DNA from: an uncultured Clostridia bacterium
Lineage (GTDB): Bacteria > Bacillota > Clostridia > Oscillospirales > Acutalibacteraceae
NCBI GenBank assembly: GCA_947625485.1
Contig: CANQOP010000013.1
Span: 1-61,274 of the forward strand
Direction: 5' to 3'
Length of the DNA stretch: 61,274 bases
Shown here: piece by piece, positions 7,385 through 14,646 of the stretch
Layout: each line of letters opens with the position of its first letter
How positions within the stretch are numbered: position 1 is the stretch's first letter
Position numbers and translations under genes: made by a program
Notes under the pieces: model-generated
Told to the model about the DNA's origin: nothing
What the model saw: only the letters and a program-made list of their open reading frames with translations
The model's database searches: none

Positions 7385-7408
7385 GTGGGCGGCGGTTAAG
7401 CCGCCCAC
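7385..7408 (-). promoter_or_regulatory. Perfect 9-bp hairpin after an LRR gene (covarying copy)
   Basis: GTGGGCGGC pairs with GCCGCCCAC around the same 6-base loop as at 3142-3165; one pair has changed from A-T to C-G. It lies between the stop of the 241-aa LRR gene and the Dam-type methylase gene. Confidence 0.55.
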
Positions 7409-7420
7409 TTAAAAAATTCC

Positions 7421-8140
7421 TTAAATTTTTGCAGGACAATTATCAAACGCACCAAAGCCAATCTTTGTATCATCATTTGATATTGTTACATTCTCAAGAT
7501 TTGTGCAATTCTCAAATGCATAATTGTTTATACTCATAACACTCTCGGGAATTATTATAGTTGTAAGGCTTTTGCAATTTTTAAATGAATGAAGTCCTAT
7601 ACTTTTAACGCTATTTCCGATTGTTATGTTTTTAAGACTGTAGCAATTATGAAATGCACCATTACCTATGCTCATAACGCTGTCGGGGATTGTTATACTT
7701 TTAAGACCCGCACAACACATAAATACCCGGTCATTTATTATTGTAATGCTGTCGGGTATTGTTATGTTTTTAAGCCTTATGCAATATCCAAATGCCGCAT
7801 TGTCTATACTTATAACGCTTTCGGGAATTGATATATTTTCAAGACTCCAGCAATTATAAAATGCACCCACACCAATATTCACAACGCTGTCGGGGATTGT
7901 TATACTTTCGAGGTTTTCACAACCACTAAATGCCCATCCGCCTATGCTTGTAATGCTTTTAGGAAGTGTTACGCTTGTAAGGCTTTCACAACCGTTAAAC
8001 GCCCAAACGCCAATACTTGTAACTGCATATCCGTCAAGTACATTTGGAATTTCCAACTCGGTAGCATTACCCTTATAAGCTGTAATTTGAGCCGTACCGT
8101 CATTAAGAACATCATACTCAAAATCTTTATATTTTTTCAT
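7421..8140 (-). CDS. Cytosolic BspA-type LRR protein (239 aa)
   Basis: The longest of the LRR family here. After the shared N-terminus (KKYKDFEYDVLNDGTAQIT, ATELEIPNVLDGYAVTSIG) it has about eight LRR_5 repeats of 23 residues (xLxSITIPDSVxSIGxxAFxxC) and ends in NCPAKI. No signal peptide. I choose the second ATG (8140), 9 bases after GGAGG; an ATG two codons upstream is too close to the binding site. Repeat number differs from its paralogues while both ends are conserved, which suggests selection on the length or surface of the repeat arc. Confidence 0.8.
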   Translation of the reverse strand: MKKYKDFEYDVLNDGTAQITAYKGNATELEIPNVLDGYAVTSIGVWAFNGCESLTSVTLPKSITSIGGWAFSGCENLESITIPDSVVNIGVGAFYNCWSLENISIPESVISIDNAAFGYCIRLKNITIPDSITIINDRVFMCCAGLKSITIPDSVMSIGNGAFHNCYSLKNITIGNSVKSIGLHSFKNCKSLTTIIIPESVMSINNYAFENCTNLENVTISNDDTKIGFGAFDNCPAKI

Positions 8141-8165
8141 CTCCATTTACCTCCTTTAATTTTGC

Positions 8166-8396
8166 TCATTTTGTTTTTGTCCTCCTGTTCCAAGCATTTA
8201 TAGCATTATTTAGTGCTTGTTTTTCATCAGTATAAATCGTATTATTCTTGCCTAAGTTCACTGTACACCCACATTTATCACAATGAATATCAAACTTGAA
8301 ACAACCGTAATATCCGTGAGAGCCGTGCCACAGAGGTATTTTTTCAATATAAGGAATGTTCCCACAAAATGGACAAGGTTTTAATTGTTCTGACAT
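8166..8396 (-). CDS. lar: Lar-like restriction alleviation protein
   Basis: A 76-aa Lar family protein: KPCPFCGN near the N-terminus, a second Cys pair (HCDKCGC), and the typical ending AINAWNRR. Lar of the Rac prophage modulates type I restriction so that unmodified incoming DNA survives; that role fits beside two DNA methylases in a transferred element. Start ATG 8396 follows GGAGTGA by 5 bases; an in-frame GTG three codons earlier overlaps the binding site. Four cysteines suggest a zinc ribbon. Confidence 0.75.
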   Translation of the reverse strand: MSEQLKPCPFCGNIPYIEKIPLWHGSHGYYGCFKFDIHCDKCGCTVNLGKNNTIYTDEKQALNNAINAWNRRTKTK

Positions 8397-8407
8397 TATA
8401 TTCACTC

Positions 8408-8971
8408 CTATAATTCTTCAACATAGCACCAACTCTGAGGCGGCTGCTGAATTGGTTTTAATCCATCGCATTTACATTCAAAATACGGGGGACAATCTAA
8501 TCCGCTATATTCCGTATGTTCGTAATCACAGCCTTCACAAATCGGCTCATCTTTTTGAAATTCGAGACAAAATCTATAAAACTCACTTAAATCTTTCGGC
8601 GTGTCGTAGATTTTGAGGTTGGAGATATTCCAAAAAAATAGTTCTTGTCCATTTGCGTAACGCATTAGTTCGAAGTCTGTTAAGCAAGTTTGTTGTTTGT
8701 TGTTAAAATAAGTCTGCACAAGATTATCTGCCTTCAAAGATGATATTTCATCACAAACAAACTCGCCGATTACTCTGCCACCGCAGTCGTATAATTCGTG
8801 TCCTTCCTCATCAATAAACGTTGGTATTGCCGATTTGCCTTTTGTTTCATATATGTAACACTTAAACGGCGTTTTAATTTTAGGTCTATTCTTTCTAACC
8901 TCAACTGTCTTTTTACTCTCTGCAATCAGTTCGCAGTATTTGGGTTTAATGCTAATTAATACTGATTTCAT
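8408..8971 (-). CDS. ASCH domain protein with Cys-rich insert (paralogue 2)
   Basis: Paralogue of 5082-5645, sharing MKSVLISIKPKYCE, the VEVRKNRPK strand, VIGEFVCD and the end PPQSWCYVEEL, with divergent centres. The Cys cluster near the C-terminus is CEGCDYEH plus CPPYFECKC. The ATG overlaps the stop codon of the upstream radical SAM gene (TAATG), and its binding site AGGAG lies inside that gene's last codons, so translation is likely coupled. ASCH proteins bind RNA or nucleotides; the target is unknown. Confidence 0.75.
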   Translation of the reverse strand: MKSVLISIKPKYCELIAESKKTVEVRKNRPKIKTPFKCYIYETKGKSAIPTFIDEEGHELYDCGGRVIGEFVCDEISSLKADNLVQTYFNNKQQTCLTDFELMRYANGQELFFWNISNLKIYDTPKDLSEFYRFCLEFQKDEPICEGCDYEHTEYSGLDCPPYFECKCDGLKPIQQPPQSWCYVEEL

Positions 8972-9921
8972 TACATACACGCTCCTTTGTTGTAGTTTTC
9001 AAATCTGTCAACACTTCGGAATATAAGACGGTTATTTACCCAGCGTTGTAAATTGCGATGTTGCTTATCCGCGGTTTCTTTTTGATAAATCATCACATAC
9101 GGCAGATAGCCTAATTCTCTTAATGTGTAAATGCGGTATAAGTCCTCATCAATGGTACTGTTGAAATTAGTCAAAACATAGACTATTTTTTTACTGTCAT
9201 ACTTAATTGCCGTATGTTCTGAAAATAATTTAAAATATTCCGTTAAATCCTGTTTCGGATTATCCCACGCAAAGTGGATAATCTTTGTCTTGACCTTGTT
9301 AAGCAAGGTTATATTATCTTTGTTAATAAGTCGAATATCTAATCCCTGTGTAAAATCAATGCTGGCTTTACTATTTGCAAGTTTTTTAAGTATTTTTTCG
9401 TGTTCGTTACAAGCGAGAAGATTAGCGTCAAGTAATTTGATTTCCTTTTGTTCTCTCCAAAATTCAGATAATTCAGCAACTTGTTTTGAACATAAACCTT
9501 CTTTTTTCCCCACTACACAAAATTTACAATTACGAGGACAGCCTCTTGTAAGAAACCCTGTAGCGTATTTATATTGTGGGTAAAGACTGTAGTCGGGGTA
9601 AATATGCTCTATTTCATCAGGTAAGGATTTGTTTTTGGATTTATCAAATTCTTCTTTACCGTTCACAACTGAAATACAATATCCTGTTCCACCTCTATTG
9701 ATTTCATCAGCGTTTATAATGCAAGTATCCTCAATATCAGGTGTAAAACTAAATACTTTTGAAGCATAAACAAGGTCATAATGTTCAAGATGATTTGCAA
9801 AATTCACATTATCCCCACGTCTTTTATGATATGCTGATAATTTCATTAACGGAAGGGAGGGAAAGTTGTGACAGTCAGACCATAAACCTATTTTAATTTT
9901 GCTCACCTCATAATTGCTCAA
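8971..9921 (-). CDS. Radical SAM protein with B12-binding-like N-terminus
   Basis: The centre has the radical SAM cluster motif C-x3-C-x2-C (RGCPRNCKFCVV) and a TIM-barrel-like C-terminal part. The N-terminus (KIGLWSDCHNFPSLPLMKLS, AYHKRRGD) resembles the cobalamin-binding-type domain that precedes many radical SAM cores; no DxHxxG cobalamin-ligand motif is seen. The start is uncertain: the only standard in-frame start nearby is TTG 9921, with no clear binding site, whereas GAGGTGA stands 5-6 bases before an ATT codon from which the conserved KIGLWSD begins. Substrate unknown. The last five residues (KGACM) contain the binding site of the next gene. Confidence 0.8.
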   Translation of the reverse strand: MSNYEVSKIKIGLWSDCHNFPSLPLMKLSAYHKRRGDNVNFANHLEHYDLVYASKVFSFTPDIEDTCIINADEINRGGTGYCISVVNGKEEFDKSKNKSLPDEIEHIYPDYSLYPQYKYATGFLTRGCPRNCKFCVVGKKEGLCSKQVAELSEFWREQKEIKLLDANLLACNEHEKILKKLANSKASIDFTQGLDIRLINKDNITLLNKVKTKIIHFAWDNPKQDLTEYFKLFSEHTAIKYDSKKIVYVLTNFNSTIDEDLYRIYTLRELGYLPYVMIYQKETADKQHRNLQRWVNNRLIFRSVDRFENYNKGACM

Positions 9922-9922
9922 T

Positions 9923-10360
9923 TTATAATCGTTTAACCCAACGCTTTTTCATTTCGCAAGGAATTTTTTGTCCTTTATTGCGAACACCTGTCCAATGTGT
10001 CCCGCCAGCTTGTCCTTCACAAATAAAATTACTCGCTCTGAGACTTGATCCATTCTCGGATTGCAACGTATATGTAATTATCTTTTTGTAGCCCATATTC
10101 TTCGCAATACGGCAACACGCTCCGTAGAGTTTGGAACAAGCGTTATGTGTTCCGTCTGTGCATACCCGATTAATCTCCAATGTTCGTCCATTGTCATAAA
10201 ATCTACTGACAGGTCTGCCACAGATAGCACAGCCAATCAATTTGCCATTATCATCAATAACCCCTATTGAGAATTTACAACCGACTGTGCCGTTATGGTG
10301 CCTATGATATTTGTTTACATATTCGTTAGCCACTTTAAGCGTTAAGGGAATTATCTCCAT
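9923..10360 (-). CDS. XF1762 family (GNAT-like) protein; target of a host CRISPR spacer
   Basis: Matches the XF1762-type phage family, a GNAT-like fold: YVNKYHRHHNGTVGCKFSIG, AICGRPVSR, RTLEINRVCTDGTHNACS and KIITYTLQSENGSSLRAS. Its reaction is unknown. ATG 10360 follows GGAG; an upstream reading would overlap the neighbouring gene. Bases 10123-10155 are identical to CRISPR spacer 12 (30948-30980) of the array in this window, with CTC immediately 5' of the protospacer. Confidence 0.75.
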   Translation of the reverse strand: MEIIPLTLKVANEYVNKYHRHHNGTVGCKFSIGVIDDNGKLIGCAICGRPVSRFYDNGRTLEINRVCTDGTHNACSKLYGACCRIAKNMGYKKIITYTLQSENGSSLRASNFICEGQAGGTHWTGVRNKGQKIPCEMKKRWVKRL

Positions 10361-10373
10361 TTTATTCACTCTC

Positions 10374-10709
10374 CTATAATTCGATTTTACGTTCTTCAAT
10401 TTCGTCTTGATACATTTCACAATAATCTCTTGCCGAACATCTGTTACATTCATAGGGTTCTATATATTCGCAATAAAAATTACAATTCTTAACGAGAAAT
10501 AATCTGTCATCAGGGTCATTCCAATCCATTTTAATTCTGCCCTTATATTGCGAATCTGCTATAGGCAAGCGGTGTACTTCGATGTTTATGTATTCTACAT
10601 CTTCACAAGCGTCTGTCATCTGCGCGATTGACTTTGCCTTGTTTCTATTTTCAGCAAATACAACCGCGGTGCAAAATCCGTCTTTTTCTCTTACAGTCCA
10701 CGCTTTCAT
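10374..10709 (-). CDS. Conserved mobile-element protein with Cys-rich tail (copy 2)
   Basis: Nearly identical to 3486-3812 over its first ~104 residues, but ending EIEERKIEL instead of EIKGSK because the duplication breaks just before the stop codon. It has the same ATG (10709), the same GGAGGTGA binding site in the end of the preceding YopX gene, and the same four-Cys C-terminus. Function unknown. Confidence 0.7.
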   Translation of the reverse strand: MKAWTVREKDGFCTAVVFAENRNKAKSIAQMTDACEDVEYINIEVHRLPIADSQYKGRIKMDWNDPDDRLFLVKNCNFYCEYIEPYECNRCSARDYCEMYQDEIEERKIEL

Positions 10710-11110
10710 ATTCAACTATTCACCTCCAATAACTCTGGATTATCGTGTATGTTACCGATTACCTCGGCTTTTGGCTCACGATTGACATACACTATTTTTC
10801 TTTCACTTGTAAATCCCAGAAATCTACCTTCTTTTTCCCACTCGACAGAAAAAATGCAACCAATAGAAGTTTTAAGTATATCCCCCTCAAAAATCTTATT
10901 GCTGTTCTTGTCGGTCAATCCTGTATATTGTCCGACGCTTTCTCGCAATACTTCCCTCATAAGACGTTCTTCTTTTGTCTTTCCAAATGGCTTTATAAAT
11001 CCATCAAGTCTGGTGTCCCCATAAAACACTTCTATCAAGTCTGGTATAAAAGAACCATATACCCACTCGCCATTATCTACTCTTTTCCCTCTTAATAATA
11101 TTTCTCTCAT
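10398..11110. repeat. 713-bp duplicated segment, copy 2
   Basis: Ungapped partner of 3501-4213. The right edge coincides exactly with the YopX start codon and the left edge lies near the end of the Cys-rich gene; the flanking genes differ on both sides. This looks like recombination of a two-gene cassette. Confidence 0.9.
10712..11110 (-). CDS. YopX family protein (copy 2)
   Basis: Paralogue of 3815-4213, identical at most positions (MREILLRGKRVDNGEWVYGS; VGQYTGLTDKNSNKIFEGDI; NPELLEVNS at the end). Differences are concentrated around residues 27-55. Its binding site lies in the KGACM codons of the preceding PAPS-reductase-like gene, 12 bases from the ATG. Confidence 0.85.
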   Translation of the reverse strand: MREILLRGKRVDNGEWVYGSFIPDLIEVFYGDTRLDGFIKPFGKTKEERLMREVLRESVGQYTGLTDKNSNKIFEGDILKTSIGCIFSVEWEKEGRFLGFTSERKIVYVNREPKAEVIGNIHDNPELLEVNS

Positions 11111-11111
11111 T

Positions 11112-12035
11112 TTACATACACGCTCCTTTCAGATATTCAGGTTCACCAAATAGGGACATCTGTAGGGGGTCGTCACCAACCCACCACATCATTACGGAAC
11201 GAGCGTCTTTCCATTTTTCAGGAATTTTAAGTCCTTTTTCTCTGCGAGTTTCTAACATTCGGCTAAATGCTCTTAAATAGTTATCACGGTATTTGGGTAG
11301 CCTGATTAAATCAGATTTCATTCCTTTTGAACCCTTCATTGGACAGCACACACAACCTATTCGTTTACAGCCAACAGGACAGTATGTATCGCCTAAATCT
11401 TTAACCTCGTAAAGAGGATTGCTACGACAGCCGTAATGATGTAAAAATTCCCATACATCTGCGTCTGTCCAATCTAATATTGGATTAACCATTGTTGATG
11501 TAGTTCGATAGCACATTTCTACAAAACGTCTGTTTTCGTCGTTATCCATATTTAAAACCAATCCGCCTTTTGAATTGATTTCGTAATCGACGTCCATTTC
11601 CTCGGCTTTACGCTGAGTTGTTTTAGGTTTGCCGATTATTTTTACAAATCCACCGTTAGCGTTTCTGGAAGTGCTTTCGGCACGACGAACACCAGTTATT
11701 TTTAAACGTCCTTTGCCGCCGTGTTCTTTTAATTTCTCGCAACAATATCGTATTAATCGTGTCGGCGGCATTCCCTTTTCGGCTATTAACTGCCACATAG
11801 TTTTTTGAGGTGTGTCAATCCATACATCGAGGTTTGATTTAACATACTGAACGGTTGCTGGTTCGTCAACGGTCGTTAAATTGTGTACTGCTTCAAAATT
11901 GACGCCTGCCAATTTTGCAAGAATTAAAATAGTATCGCTATCTTTGCCACCGCTATAACACAAATAATACGGCTCGGACTGCGGTTGAAAGTTCTTCAAA
12001 TAGTCTATAGCTCGTTTTTCTTTTGCAATGTCCAT
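11112..12035 (-). CDS. PAPS-reductase-like PP-loop protein (phage/ICE type); target of two host spacers
   Basis: The N-terminus has the PP-loop pyrophosphatase motif SGGKDSDT used to adenylate substrates, in the CysH/DndC-like superfamily. Later Cys pairs (RYCCEKL; YCPVGCKR; CVCCPMKG) could bind an Fe-S cluster or zinc. Phage members of this family are called PAPS reductases, but the true substrate is unproven; a nucleic-acid sulfuration role (as for DndC) is an alternative. The end reads LQMSLFGEP, then KGACM. Spacer 66 matches 11273-11307 with one mismatch and spacer 20 matches 11976-12008 with five, so this gene family has been targeted by the host at least twice. Confidence 0.8.
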   Translation of the reverse strand: MDIAKEKRAIDYLKNFQPQSEPYYLCYSGGKDSDTILILAKLAGVNFEAVHNLTTVDEPATVQYVKSNLDVWIDTPQKTMWQLIAEKGMPPTRLIRYCCEKLKEHGGKGRLKITGVRRAESTSRNANGGFVKIIGKPKTTQRKAEEMDVDYEINSKGGLVLNMDNDENRRFVEMCYRTTSTMVNPILDWTDADVWEFLHHYGCRSNPLYEVKDLGDTYCPVGCKRIGCVCCPMKGSKGMKSDLIRLPKYRDNYLRAFSRMLETRREKGLKIPEKWKDARSVMMWWVGDDPLQMSLFGEPEYLKGACM

Positions 12036-12101
12036 TTTATTTTTTCCTTTAACAATTCTGAATTATAGGTATTTTCCTTTCTTGAGTCCTTACACTGAAG
12101 T

Positions 12102-12395
12102 TTAAATCAAAAATTCATAGAAAACATCTTTTAATTCGCTTATCTTGTTTCCCAGCTTCTCGCATTGCTGCTCAGATAATCCATTATGCATAGCTACGAC
12201 ATTAAGAACGACTGAAATATCATCAAAATAATCATCTAAATTATCAAGAGGATAGTGTTTTTTTATTGTAATTTCGCGACCCTGTGTACCAATTTCCATT
12301 AAGTCGCCGTCATTTATATTGAGTGAATTTCTAACTTCCTTCGGTATTGTAATTCTACCAAGATTATCAATTCTTCTTGTTAATCCTTTATACAT
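12102..12395 (-). CDS. AbrB/MazE/SpoVT-type transcription regulator
   Basis: The first 45 residues form an AbrB-like swapped-hairpin DNA-binding domain (GLTRRIDNLGRITIPKEVRN, SLNINDGDLMEIG), followed by an acidic alpha-helical tail that may dimerise. The length of 97 aa fits. ATG 12395 follows GAAAGG by 8 bases; a longer reading lacks a binding site. It probably controls the cargo operon or its own promoter: a palindrome lies 66-80 bases upstream. Confidence 0.8.
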   Translation of the reverse strand: MYKGLTRRIDNLGRITIPKEVRNSLNINDGDLMEIGTQGREITIKKHYPLDNLDDYFDDISVVLNVVAMHNGLSEQQCEKLGNKISELKDVFYEFLI

Positions 12396-12460
12396 ATTAT
12401 TAACCTTTCTTATGTTATACGGACAACTTTGCATCTGTCTGTATTAAGTATAAGCGTCCA

Positions 12461-12475
12461 ATTTCACTATGAAAT
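12461..12475. promoter_or_regulatory. Operator-like palindrome upstream of the AbrB-type gene
   Basis: ATTTCA-CTA-TGAAAT is a perfect inverted repeat in the 210-base gap 12435-12644. The same gap also holds three close ATGC(G) repeats near 12510-12530. No gene is visible in the gap. Binding by the AbrB-type protein is inferred from position only. Confidence 0.35.
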
Positions 12476-12644
12476 GAAGATGAAAAAATATTTTTGAACC
12501 GACAGAAACAAACGCATTTTCGCATTTTGCATTTCCAAGATAACCAATAAAACACTAAAAGATTTTATCCGGCTTTTGGATGAGCAATAATACTGCCATT
12601 TGATAATGAATTATAATTTTTTTCACAAAAAAGTTCTTTCTTAA

Positions 12645-12977
12645 TTATCCAATTACATCAGAGATGCTTAAATATATTTGTTCTATTGTTTTATAGTATA
12701 TTTGAAAATCATTTACTAACATACGGTAGTAATCTTTTCCCTTAACGGTAATGCTTACATATTTTTTTCCATCAGCTTGCTTTTTCCCGTTGTTGCAATA
12801 ATCTATACATTCATTTTGAAAAAGGCTATTAATTTCTCGGGATAAATAGCAATGCGGTTTATCTGTTCTTAAAATACGATTTACTTGACTGTTGATTGTA
12901 GATAACGAAAGCGGCGAACCGGGAATCAGAGTAGATAATATAAGTAATTGTTTTATATTGGGAGAACGTACTTTCAT
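12645..12977 (-). CDS. Putative winged-helix DNA-binding protein (110 aa)
   Basis: Residues 6-80 fit a winged-helix pattern: helix KQLLILSTLIPG, a second helix with TINSQVNRILRT, a recognition-helix region CYLSREINSLFQNECIDYCN and a beta wing KKYVSITVKGKDYYRML. It resembles PadR or plasmid replication-control regulators, but I cannot pick a family. A good GGAGG lies 9 bases before the ATG. It follows ParB in the operon after a ~200-base gap that may hold a frameshifted small gene. Confidence 0.5.
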   Translation of the reverse strand: MKVRSPNIKQLLILSTLIPGSPLSLSTINSQVNRILRTDKPHCYLSREINSLFQNECIDYCNNGKKQADGKKYVSITVKGKDYYRMLVNDFQIYYKTIEQIYLSISDVIG

Positions 12978-13188
12978 AATTTTTATTCCTCCTTGTAATA
13001 TGACGCGATTTTTTCATAGTTTTTACAAGATCATCGTCTAGGATATATGTAGGCTCGATACTTGAATTAACAAATTTTGTTCTGCTGTGATTGCAAATAA
13101 ATTTAATTTGACCGCCGTTTTGGTCTACTTTGCTACTGTCAAATAAAACTTTATCAATGTTAATATTTAAAAAAACATTATCCTTTCT

Positions 13189-14646
13189 CTAGTTTTCAAG
13201 GACTACAGAAGAAGGCTCAACCTCATACGCATAACAGGATAATTCATAAGCGTTGACATTGTTAGGTTGTAACACCTGTTCTTGTATTTGCACATCACCC
13301 TGCACAAGGAAATATCTGTTTTCTTGAGAATTAACAATCAGTCTTCCGCGGCGAATTATATTACCTGTTTCAATCTCTCTGCCCTTGTAAAGAAGATTAA
13401 GAGCATAATTGTTTGCAATTAAATCAATCTGAGGATTTTTTTCTTGCTCAACCGAAGTGGTATCGTTGTCGTATGATGACTTTTCTTGTTTATGCTCAGC
13501 TTGTTTATGTTCAGAAGAAGTATTGCTGTTAGGTTGTGAAACATCATCTTGGAAAGAAATTTCCTCGTCTGTTTTTAAATAATCCGCACTTTCATCATCA
13601 AAAGAGTCCTTTGATATACCTAACTTTTTAAGTAAATTTTTTTCGTCGGCAGGAATTTTCTCTTTAATATCTGTTTTTTTCGTGGGATTTTTTTTGTTTT
13701 CAGACTTTTGTTTGCTTGCTTTTTCAAGCAAAGAGATATATTCTTCGGCGCTACATTCTTCGAGCTCATATACAACCGCATATTTATCAAGAAGTGTTTG
13801 CATTTCTTCCTGTGTATCGCATTCAGGTAGCTCGCGCGTCCTTGTCCACGTTTCAGGAAGATTGAGAGTATAATCTTTTTCCTTAACCGCATACATAACA
13901 TTGTTTTTATAATTTCTTTGTTCTACACGAAAGATAAGATTGTTATTACGGTCAATATAATAGTGTGTATTGGGATTTCCTTTTGAATCGGAATAAATTT
14001 TAACCGCTTCATTAACTCGTTTCTGTTCTTGGTTTAAACGCCTTTGAGCTTCCGCAGCATCTTTAAGGTCGCTGAAACTTAATTCATTATTTTGGTACTG
14101 TTTTATTTTTTCGTCTGGTGCATTTTTGATAATACGTTCAAACTGCGCACGTTTGTATGATGAAATATCAAATAATTTTTTATATTTATTTATTTCTGAA
14201 TTATTTTCAAGCGTTTTTTGCAGTCTGAGATAACCATTGAATTTCTGTTCATCTGTAAGTGTGCGTTGTGTAAGGTTTGGACCATCGAAGATACCTTCTT
14301 CCTGTTCGGGCGTCGGGTTAATAAGTATTATACAATCTACTCTGTTGTAGCCGAGTTTTTCAGTCAAGGCTCTAAAGCGTTTTTCTCCTGATATAATTTC
14401 ATAGCTGTTGCGACTTACTTTCTTTACAACAATGGCGTCATAAATTTTTGTTAATTTAATAAATTCGGCAAGCTCGGTTATATCTTCGTCTGTATCGTGC
14501 TGATTGTAAATATAATTGTTTGGGTTGAACTTAATATTATCTACGTCAATAGTTTGTTTGATGGTATTCTTGTTATTTTCTAAGTTTTCAAAATTTGAAA
14601 AGTTGAAATTTGGTAACGGACTTTTTATTTCAGACATTAATATCAT
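13189..14646 (-). CDS. parB: ParB/RepB/Spo0J family partition protein
   Basis: ParB N-terminal domain: IKFNPNNYIYNQHDTDEDITEL, IVVKKVSRNSYEIISGEKRFRA (the GEKRFRA box corresponds to the CTP-binding GERRxRA motif), followed by a helix-turn-helix region around residues 120-200 (DEQKFNGYLRLQKTL, LSFSDLKDAAEAQRR). A long acidic linker (330-405) precedes a C-terminal domain. At 485 aa it is longer than chromosomal ParB. Its ATG overlaps the ParA stop (ATGA), so the two are coupled. It should place the circular element or assist segregation after excision. Confidence 0.85.
   Translation of the reverse strand: MILMSEIKSPLPNFNFSNFENLENNKNTIKQTIDVDNIKFNPNNYIYNQHDTDEDITELAEFIKLTKIYDAIVVKKVSRNSYEIISGEKRFRALTEKLGYNRVDCIILINPTPEQEEGIFDGPNLTQRTLTDEQKFNGYLRLQKTLENNSEINKYKKLFDISSYKRAQFERIIKNAPDEKIKQYQNNELSFSDLKDAAEAQRRLNQEQKRVNEAVKIYSDSKGNPNTHYYIDRNNNLIFRVEQRNYKNNVMYAVKEKDYTLNLPETWTRTRELPECDTQEEMQTLLDKYAVVYELEECSAEEYISLLEKASKQKSENKKNPTKKTDIKEKIPADEKNLLKKLGISKDSFDDESADYLKTDEEISFQDDVSQPNSNTSSEHKQAEHKQEKSSYDNDTTSVEQEKNPQIDLIANNYALNLLYKGREIETGNIIRRGRLIVNSQENRYFLVQGDVQIQEQVLQPNNVNAYELSCYAYEVEPSSVVLEN

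Noticed and set aside
7027..7539. 170-aa plus-strand frame across the Dam-type methylase start
   Set aside because: Opposes a clearly conserved methylase and an LRR gene; low-quality composition.
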